Assembly: GCA_933228675.1 (NCBI GenBank)
Contig: OW121741.1
Location: forward strand, 36,175,952-36,239,951
Direction: 5' to 3'
From: Stomorhina lunata
Taxonomy: Eukaryota > Arthropoda > Insecta > Diptera > Rhiniidae
DNA length: 64,000 bases
Below are positions 55,278-64,000 of the stretch, piece after piece. Below the pieces are notes generated by a model that saw only the letters and a program-made list of their open reading frames with translations, was not told the DNA's origin and searched no databases. Position numbers and translations under genes: made by a program. Positions within the stretch are counted from its first letter, which is position 1; every line of letters begins with the position of its first letter.

Positions 55278-56075
55278 ACAAGTAAGAAAGTGCTATATTC
55301 GGTCAAGACCGACCATACGATACCCTTCACAACTAAGGTCAAAAGTGTTATTTTTCCTGTATAAAGACAAATATTTGGTAAATTTTGCCATCATATAAAC
55401 ATTTTCTCAAAACTTATATATTTAAGCTGCTTCCGACATTTGGACTTATATGAGAGCTAGGGTCAAATGTGGGCCGATTATCTCGAAATTTGGCAAATTG
55501 ATTACAGTTGTTACAAAAATTATGTGTGCAAAAAATTAACTTAAAATTCCCATTATCTTCAGAGTTACGAGCGTTTTAGTGAATTTTGTCTCATTTAGTG
55601 CATTTTTAAAGAAAAGTTTGTATGGAAGCTATGGTCAAATGTGGACCGATTTTAACGAAATTTGGTACAGTGATTTAAGTTTACAAAAGTAGTATTTGAT
55701 TTAAATTTCATGAAAAAGTATTGATATTTGTGGCCAATATATCAATTCCGGGAAGTGGCACCTATGGGAGGTACCACAAATAATGGACCGATTTTGATGA
55801 ATTTCAACAGCCATGGTCCCATTATCAAAAAAATGATCTGTGCCAAATTTCATCAAATTATCTTTGGAATTGAGACCTGTAGTTTGATTACAAGGTTTAC
55901 ATGGGGGTCCAGCCAGCCAGACGGATGCACGGACGGACATCGCTAAATCGACTCAGAAAGTGATTCTAAGCCTATTGGTATACTAAAAGGTGAGTCTAAG
56001 ACAAATATTTCCATGCGTTACATACATCAGCACAAACTTATAATACCCTTTCCACCTATTTTGGTGAAGGGTATA
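55278..56075 (+). repeat. Mini-me-like element, direct copy
   Basis: It starts AACAAGTAAGAAAGTGCTAT and ends GGTGAAGGGTATAA. 'cgatacccttcacaac' near the start pairs with the end motif. The CAGCCAGACGGATGCACGGA block replaces a clean GTCY run. It has no coding capacity. Confidence 0.7.
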
Positions 56076-56479
56076 AAAATGTTCATTGTTGTATAACTTT
56101 TTAGAGTAGTTTTGACAATACTTCAAAATAAAATGTAAAATGTGTCCTCTAAACTATTTAAAATAGATATAATGCACAAATTTTAATAGTTAGAAAATTC
56201 GGTCAACGTCAACGTCGGGTCTCAATATCTAGTAAAAATGTAAGAATAAATTAATCTTGAACAACCAATATCTTGTGTAAATATTACGAAAATTAAAAAA
56301 CATATGGATAATTAGTCAACATTTGTCTCAGTGGTGTAGGGTATCATATAAATGTACTTAACCGAATAAAACATTTTCTTACTTGTTTGAATTTAGAATA
56401 AAAATGCTTTATCATATTTTGTAATAACTTCTAAATCTGTATAACGTTGTCTGATATTAGTCTCTCGGGTACATTTTTA

Positions 56480-58306
56480 TACCCACCATCAAAAAGAATG
56501 GGGGGTATATTGAGATTGTCATTCCGTTTGTAATTTCCTTAATATTGGTTCAAAAATCAAAAACGATATATATTCTGAATCCTTATGAAATTCTAAGACG
56601 ATTGAGCTATGTCCGTCTGTCTGTCTGTCTGTTGAAATCACGATAACGTCTAAACGAAAAGAGCTAGCTAACTGAAACTTAGCAAAAACATTCTTTATCT
56701 ATGAGAAAATTTTGGTATTGAAATTGGGCAAAATCGGTTAGCATTTGGCCATAGCTCCCGTATAACCTCGTCTAGGGTAATCGCTTATTTGCTAATAAAT
56801 GACAAATTATGACAGTTATGATGACAAAATTTGGTATCTAGAAGTTTTAGATAAGCACTAGGCAGCATATAAAATTTCATCGAAATCGGTTCACATTTAG
56901 CCATAGCTCCCATACAAAAAACTTACGAAAACAGGCTAAATTTCACCCAAAATACACTTAAATGCCAATAAATCTAAAAGTATAACAGATATAACCACTA
57001 AATTTGGCACAAGAAAGTCTTATATCAATGCCAGCCAGTGTGTCACAATCGGTCACTATTTGACCTAGCTCCCATATAAAAAACTTACGAAAACACAAAA
57101 ATTCAAAAAGAAAAGGGGATTTATGTCCGTCTGTCCGTCAGATAAAATCGTGATAGCTCCTTAACTATAAGAGCTAGTAAGACTAAATTAAGCACAAGGA
57201 AGTCTTATGTCAATGCCAGCCAGTGTGCAAAATTTCGTCACAATCGGTCACCATTTGACCATAGCTCCCATATAAAAAACTTATGGAAACACAAAAATAC
57301 ATAAAGAAAAGGTTGTTTATGTCCGTCTGTCCGTCAGATAAAAGCACGATAGCGCCTTAACGAAAAGAGCTAGAGGGACAAAATTTTACAAAAGTATTTT
57401 GGATATCTTGAAAAAGATGTGTGTTGAAAATGGACAAAATCGGTTCAAATTTAGTTAGAGCTCCCATATAACCCCGCCCCGGGAAACACATTAATGCTGA
57501 TAAATTTAATACAATTGTAATAGCTATGACGATTAAATTTAAAATAGGGAAGTTTTATGCAATTTTTGATCAGTTTATCAAATTTTATAGGAATCAGTCC
57601 ATATTTGACTTTAGCTTTCATGTGAAAAACACTCACGGAAACCAAAAATTTTAGCAAAGGCCAGTTAAATGCTATTAAATTAGAAACTATGGTCACTAAA
57701 TTTTGCAAGAATAAGCTCTCTATATATACCAGCCAGTGTGTAAAATTTTGTTATAATCGGTCAACATTTGGCTATAATTCTTATATATATAACATCCCCT
57801 TTTTATATCTACAATCAAAAAGATTTGGAGGTACATTCATTATATGTATTAAGATTGCACCTATGAAATTATATAGGCATCAATCAATGTTCAGCCCAGA
57901 CTTTATATATGATGAATGCATTAGGAACTCATAACGAAATATATGGACCTGTCGTATTACTATTAACGTGTTTAGCCTAACTACATATTAATCACAACGA
58001 AAAGTATTTAACAACTTATTAATGTAAAACTATACCTGGTTATGAGACCGAATTTTGATCAAAGTAAATACTGGGGAAACCACTAAAATATTTTTGAATG
58101 TTGAACTATAAAGCTACGGAAACCTAATTTAGTCCAAAGGTTTTACCAACAATACCAAATAGCTTAGCGATTTTTCCAGTTTTGGTGCAGATTTTGAATT
58201 AGCTGCACCCTTGTAGATATATGAGATATGTTTCTAAATTTAACACAACTTGATGGTGGGTATATAAGATTCGGCACAGCCGAATATAACACTCTTACTT
58301 GTTTGT
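56480..58306 (+). repeat. Mini-me-like composite with internal tandem copies
   Basis: It is bounded by TATACCCACCATC at left (56480-56492) and GATGGTGGGTATA at right (58252-58264), an inverted pair. A 'ggcacagcc' palindromic motif and 'cttacttgttt' follow. A (GTCY)n run lies at 56612-56633. The 'ccagccagtgtg' segment recurs at 57031, 57216 and 57729, the first two 185 bp apart. Phrases such as 'catttgaccatagctcccat' and 'gtccgtctgtccgtcagata' repeat. No ORF is supported. Confidence 0.65.
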
Positions 58307-58309
58307 TTT

Positions 58310-59460
58310 TTCTATTGTTTGAAACTTTTTTTTTGGCATTACAGCTGTTTTTGTTTACCTTTTTTGGGGGGAATGGCAGTATTGTTTTGAAATTCTATTA
58401 TGTTGCCATATTCAAATGTCAAAGAAACAATTAAATTCAATTGCTGCTCAAGTGGCATTTAAATGCTTATTTTGTTTAAGTTCAAAACTTAAAGTTATGG
58501 CCAATGCTTTAACATAGGTAAGGTCTGAAAAGGGGCTACTAAATAAAATCTACATGTGAGTTCATTATTATAATAAAAATAATTAAGCTATTAAAATTTG
58601 TATGTCTATGTACGTCGAATTAAAGACATTCCAATGCTCATATTTGACATGACATAAATACGAGTGCAATAAGCACTTGTTTTACTTAGATTTATAATCT
58701 TGTCGTTGATTATTAAGGATTTTTTAGTATTGTCTTATAACCTCTTTTCAACTCTCGCCTTCCCATTCCATCTTTCTATCTCTCTCTCTGTCTAGAAATC
58801 TAACACTCTTTTGTATAGAATATCCTAATTTTTATGTTTATTTCTTGCAATTTTTACCGCATAAGGATAATGGAGAAGAGTTTAAAACTCAAGTATAAGA
58901 GAGCCTATCTGAGGTTGAAAGGAACTGCGCAGTGCTAAAAGAAATGTTTGTTTATTTATTGTGTAATGCATTATTCATAAACTCTTGTTATTATATATTG
59001 TTGTCATGTTAACCGGCATGTTAAACACTTTATTCATAACATGCTTATAAGGGGAGGTTTGAAAAGTCGTTTTGAAAATTATAGGACTTTCAATGTTAGA
59101 CTTTTCTGTAACAGATGCAGATGTTGACATGTAGCTCAAAATCTTTCACATAGAACCTATTAATTTTCTTTTGTATGAGTTGATACCGGCAGTCTCATAA
59201 TCAGTCAACTCAGAGTATTAGAAATTTCCACCTTGAAGCATCTGGAGACCTGATTTAGCACTTCAAGTACTTCAGGAAAGGGTAAGTTCATGAAAAAGTG
59301 GTAATGGACTTAATTAATTTGCGTGTCTAGAATTTTTCCAAATTTTTTAAAACGATCTTTTATGAGGGCCACACAGTCTACTTCAAGAAATCACCCTCTT
59401 AGAACTTGTATTTCCGAAGTAATCAGCTGATAAAAAAATCCTTTAAAAACTTGAAATTTT
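58310..59460. other. Intergenic, no supported gene
   Basis: AT-rich without coding features; a short TCTCTCTCTCTG run is present near 58780. Confidence 0.35.
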
Positions 59461-59830
59461 TTTAGTTTAAAAATATGGGCGTCTTTGTACGCCGATTTTT
59501 TGACATTGGGAGTCTGATAGTCTATTGAAAATTATCATCATACGCCTTTCATTTTCAAATTTCATATTTTTTACATACAAAAAGTGGGCGTGTCTGTGGG
59601 CGGATTTTCCAAGTTATTGCAAGGAAATCCTATAGAAGTTTATGTGCAAAAAATCGTCACTATAAGACTTTTATCTCCAAAGTTATCAATTAAAATTAAA
59701 ATCTTTTACATTTATTGCATTAGAATAGTGGGTGTGTCTGTGGGCGGATTTTCTTAATTTTTTTGTCAAAATTTTTAGCTGAAGGTTCAAAGTCTTAGAC
59801 TTTATTAATTTTGCCCAGCAAAACCTTCTT
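59461..59830. repeat. Three spaced GTGGGCGTGTCTGTGGGCGG-type repeats
   Basis: Related motifs occur near 59473 (diverged), 59585 and 59730, spaced about 113 and 145 bp. Each is followed by 'gattttc' or 'gattttt' and AT-rich sequence. They lead directly into the 31-bp minisatellite. Confidence 0.5.
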
Positions 59831-59834
59831 ATTT

Positions 59835-61860
59835 TTTTCCAAAATTTTTCAAAAATTTCCTATTTTTATAGAAAATTTTTCAAAAATTTCCTATTTTTAT
59901 ATAAAATTTTTCAAAAATTTCCTATTTTTATATACAATTTTTCAAAAATTTCCTATTTTTATATACAATTTTTCAAAAATTTCCTATTTTTATAGGAAAT
60001 TTTTCGAAAATTTCCTATTTTTATAGGAAATTTTTCAAAAATTTCCTATTTTTATAGGAAAATTTTCAAAAATTTCCTATTTTTATAGGAAATTTTTCAA
60101 AAATTTCCTATTTTTATAGGAAATTTTTCAAAAATTTCCTATTTTTATAGGAAATTTTTCAAAAATTTCCTATTTTTATAGGAAATTTTTCAAAAATTTC
60201 CTATTTTTATAGGAAATTTTTCAAAAATTTCCTATTTTTATAGGAAATTTTTCAAAAATTTCCTATTTTTATAAAAAAAATTTCGTATTTTTATAGGAAA
60301 TTTTTCAAAAATTTTCTATTTTTATAGGAAATTTTTCAAAAATTTCCTATTTTATAGGAAATTTTTCAAAAATTTCCTATTTTATAGGAAATTTTTCAAA
60401 AATGTCCTATTTTTATAGGAAATTTTTCAAAAATTTCCTATTTTTATAGGAAATTTTTCAAAAATTTCCTATTTTTATAGGAAATTTTTCAAAAATTTCC
60501 TATTTTTATAGGAAATTTTTCAAAAATTTCCTATTTTTATAGGAAATTTTTCAAAAATTTCCTATTTTTATAGGAAATTTTTCAAAAATTTCCTATTTTT
60601 ATAGGAAATTTTTCAAAAATTTCCTATTTTTATAGGAAATTTTTCAAAAATTTCCTATTTTTATAGGAAATTTTTCAAAAATTTCCTATTTTTATAGGAA
60701 ATTTTTCAAAAATTTCCTATTTTTATAGGAAATTTTTCAAAAATTTCCTATTTTTATAGGAAATTTTTCAAAAATTACCTATTTTATAGGAAATTTTTCA
60801 AAAATTACCTATTTTATAGGAAATTTTATAAAAATTACCTATTTTATAGGAAATTTTATAAAAATTTCTTTTTTTATAGGAAATTTTTCAAAAATCTCTT
60901 CTTTTTATAGGACATTTTTCAAAAATTTTTTATTTTTATAGGAAATTTTTCAAAAATCTCTTCTTTTTATAGGAAATTTTTCAAAAATTTCTTATTTTTA
61001 TAAGAAATTTTTCAAAATTTTCTTATTTTTATAGGAAATTTTTCAAAAATTTCCTATTTTTATAGGAAATTTTTCAAAAATTTCCTATTTTTATAGGAAA
61101 TTTTTCAAAAATTTCCTATTTTTATAGGAAATTTTTCAAAAATTTCCTATTTTTATAGGAAATTTTTCAAAAATTTCCTATTTTTATAGGAAATTTTTCA
61201 AAAATTTCCAATTTTTATAAAAAAAAATTCGTATTTTTATAGGAAATTTTTCAAAAATTTCTTATTTTTATAGGAAATTTTTCAAAAATTTCCTATTTTT
61301 ATGGGAAATTTTTCAAAAATTTCCTATTTTTAAAGGAAATTTTTCAAAAATTTCCTTTTTTATAGGAAATTTTTCAAAAATTTCCTATTTTTATAGGAAA
61401 TTTTTCAAAAATTTCCTATTTTTATAGGAAATTTTTCAAAAATTTCCTATTTTTATAGGAAATTTCGTATTTTTATAGGAAATTTTTCAAAAATTTCTTA
61501 AAATTTATTTTCAAAAATTTTATTATTATTATTATTTTTTTCAAAAATTTATTATTTTTATAGGAAATTTTTCAAAAATTTCCTATTTTATAGGAAATTT
61601 TATAAAAATTTCGTTTTTTTATAGGAAATTTTTCAAAAATCTCTTCTTTTTATAGGAAATTTTTCAAAAATTTCATATTTTTATAGGAAATTTTTCAAAA
61701 ATTTATTATTTTTATAGGAAATTTTTAACAAATTTCTCATTTTTATAGGAAATTTTTAAAAGATTTCCTACTTTTATAGCAAATTTTTAAAAAAATTCTT
61801 ATTTTTATAGCATGTTTTAAAAAAATTCTTATTTTTATAGCAAATTTTTAAAAATTTTTT
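59835..61860. repeat. 31-bp minisatellite array
   Basis: Dozens of head-to-tail units of 31 bp are built on GGAAATTTTT, a central C and the exact complement AAAAATTTCC, followed by TATTTTTATA. The arms plus flanking TA form a 25-bp palindrome per unit. Units near both ends and at 60.8-61.0 and 61.5-61.8 kb are diverged, whereas the centre is nearly uniform. It shares the core with the 29-bp array at 27.7-31.8 kb. The 71-codon open frame at its start is an artefact of the repeat. Confidence 0.93.
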
Positions 61861-62002
61861 TTTATTATACCCTTCACCAATAGGTGAAAGGGTATTATAA
61901 GTTTGTGATTCCGTTTGTAATTTTTTTATTAGTGATCGTAGACCCCATAAAAATTATACCGATCGACTCAGAATCGGGAGGAGAATCGATTAAGCGATGT
62001 CC

Positions 62003-62052
<50 letters not shown>

Positions 62053-63570
62053 CTGTCTGTCTGTTGAAATCAAGTTTCTGAAGCCCCTGGACGATGGACT
62101 TACATAAATTATATATCAGATTTTAGGAAATTCTCCCGCAATAAACGCTATTAAATTTCATTAAAATCGGTTTATAAACACCGAAAATATCGAAAAAATA
62201 CCAAAAATTAGACGAAAATTTTAAAATTTTTGATTGAAACACACTTTTAAATAACAAGAGAAAAAAGATACTCCTGGTGTACATGTGATAATATGTTATA
62301 TATCAGACTGTAGGAAATATTTTCCCAAAGCACTCTGTAAAATTTTATCAAAATCGGTCCATAAACAACTGAGATGTCGCCAAAACACTGAATTTGATGT
62401 ATCGCAAATTGCCCAAAGTACACATTAGAGAATGTTTGTTGAAAAAATTAAATGCAGAAATAGGAAAAACTATCCTCCTTTAGTACGGACCTACATAAAT
62501 TTTATATCAGATTTTAGGAAATTCCCCCACCAAGCACGTTATTAAATTTTATCAAAAGCGGTCTATAAACAATTGAGATATCGCCATAACACTACATTTG
62601 ATGTACAGCAAATTGCCCAAAGTACGTGTCTAAGAAATTTTGTTTACATTTTGTAAGTATTGTTTCAGCGATATCTCAGGTGTTTATGGACCGATTGTGA
62701 TGAAATTTGACATCGTTCTTTATGGGAGGATTTTCTAAAATCTGATAAATATACTCCACAAATCTGATTATGAATACCATTCAAATTGTACCGATCAACT
62801 CAGAATCGGCACAAGAATCGATTTCGCGACCTACGTCCGTCTGTTTGTTTGCCCGTCCGTCCGTCTGTTTGTTTGTCCGTCCGTCTACATGTCCGTCCGT
62901 CTACCTGTCTGTCCTTTTTTCTGTTGTAGTCAAGTTTTTGGAGCCCCTGTTTTGTCGATATCTCAGATGTTTATTTTGATGAAGTTTAATAGCGTCCTTC
63001 GCAGGGGATTATCTAAATCCTGATGCATTCTGTAATTTGTGGTAGATATAATTTAGCGTTTAAGCGATGGTGTTTTGATCGACAATGTTGAAATTCAGGG
63101 TGGGACAATTCAGGAGCTCCACAAATCTGGTTTTAGCAGACAGACACACTGCATTTATCTTAATTTTGTGTCTGACTTTTGAACATTATGATAACATTTG
63201 AGAATGTATTATATATCAAATTATAGGTAATCTTCCTAGGAAGTACAAAAATGCAGCTGATTACATGATATCCGTTCAAAACCTACATATGTATGTAAGT
63301 ATCTCACATATCAACAAAAATTTAAATTTTTTAATTGCAATTGGGAGAAATCCGTTCACGTTTGACAATTGATCCCGTATAACTTCGCCTAAGGCAATCT
63401 CTTAGTAGCTAATAAATGACAAATTATAATAGATACGATGATGACATTTAGTATAAAGACGTTGTACAATATTGATATTCAGGACAATGGGCGAGCTCTA
63501 TTCACATTTAGTGAAATCTCCCATATAAACCCGACCGGGAATCGATTTAATGCTGATAAATTAAATCACA
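61861..63570 (+). repeat. Mini-me-like sequence with long (GTCT)n microsatellite
   Basis: It starts with the inverted pair TATACCCTTCACC and GGTGAAAGGGTAT (61866-61894). A (GTCY)n run covers about 61997-62063, and a second, less regular GTCC/GTTT run lies at 62837-62920. 'ccgatcgactcagaatcggg' and 'ccgatcaactcagaatcggc' mark two related units. About 63340-63560 matches 56740-57500 ('ctaataaatgacaaattat', 'taatgctgataaatt'). No ORF is supported. Confidence 0.6.
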
Positions 63571-64000
63571 TTAAAATTGCACAAAGAACTAGAGCAAAAC
63601 TTTCCAAACATCCATCGGACAGATCGAAAGAACTATACATCCCAAATATTATTGATGAAGTGTTCATTTTAATTAATTAACTAACTTCAAATTAATAAGT
63701 AAACTTTTCCGACAAAGCTGATAACCATCCATTCAAAAGCTATATATTTCACGTATGTATCTAAAACTAAGAGTGTATACCCTATAATTTTAAGGCTTGT
63801 ATACATTGACAAGCATTGTTAAAGCTTTGACCTAAATCAGTCCGCTAACTTCAGAGTTTTACATAACTAATCAAGAACTTTTACTAGTTGGATAATTCGT
63901 ACGAATTAAAGTGCACAACCCTCACTGGGCACAGCGTTTTTGGGTTGCATGTCAGAATACTTAAACTTCATCAAATCGATGTGCTATTGCAAATCTAAGG
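63571..64000. other. Window end, no supported gene
   Basis: The open frame reaching 63680 overlaps repeat sequence and resembles no known protein. Nothing else is recognised up to the edge. Confidence 0.35.

Noticed and set aside
59811..60026. Open frame of 71 codons at the 31-bp array
   Set aside because: It is a translation of the repeat (Phe, Lys, Ile and Tyr only) and not a gene.
63438..63680. 80-codon frame near the window end
   Set aside because: It overlaps sequence shared with the mini-me-like repeat at 56.7-57.5 kb.

Overview
The window looks like an intergenic-rich stretch of a dipteran genome, most likely a calyptrate (muscid or blow-fly-like) fly. The basis is an eRF1 protein almost identical to the Drosophila family, a ZAD-type C2H2 zinc-finger gene (an insect-expanded class), DD41D (rosa-like) and DD37E Tc1/mariner elements, and many (GTCY)n-bearing mini-me/DINE-like repeats typical of flies. 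The assignment is inference; no species is claimed. No bacterial-type features (operons, RBS, CRISPR) are present.

Only two host protein-coding genes can be supported: eRF1 (852-2168, +, one open exon) and a two-exon ZAD zinc-finger gene (10724-12781, +, 60-bp intron, 665 aa). Everything else recognisable is mobile or repetitive DNA.

Layout. 1-4 kb: eRF1 and AT-rich flanks. 4.0-10.3 kb: a degenerate ~170-bp tandem array, then fragments of several non-LTR retrotransposon families, one split by a tRNA-related SINE. 10.7-12.9 kb: the zinc-finger gene. 13.4-19 kb: a SINE-head fragment, a MITE pair, rosa-like copy 1 and a mini-me-like element. 18.9-21.1 kb: nested LINE 3' fragments. 22.9-24.1 kb: rosa-like copy 2. 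24.9-27.1 kb: a 5'-truncated LINE with a 619-aa reverse-transcriptase ORF. 27.7-31.8 kb: a 29-bp minisatellite in higher-order duplicated blocks, followed to 32.95 kb by a degenerate array rich in TTTCGATATCGAAA palindromes. 33.2-39.5 kb: LINE tails, a hairpin MITE, rosa-like copy 3 (intact 367-aa transposase), more LINEs, and a 1303-bp DD37E element. 40.1-44 kb: an endonuclease/RT LINE with a probable 16-bp target-site duplication, then a second SINE copy inside a LINE tail. 44.7-49.6 kb: a TIR MITE, rosa-like copy 4, a hAT relic abutting it and itself carrying a LINE, and an older DD41D relic. 49.6-52 kb: LINE relics. 52.1-52.9 kb: a hAT-like foldback element. 54-58.3 kb: mini-me-like elements, two of them in inverted orientation. 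59.8-61.9 kb: a 31-bp minisatellite related to the 29-bp one. 61.9-63.6 kb: further mini-me-like sequence.

The window reads as a stack of datable insertions. Several are defined by matching target-site duplications visible in the sequence: TA for the mariners, 8 bp for the hATs, and 7-16 bp for the SINEs and LINEs. LINE family letters A-G below are local labels only.
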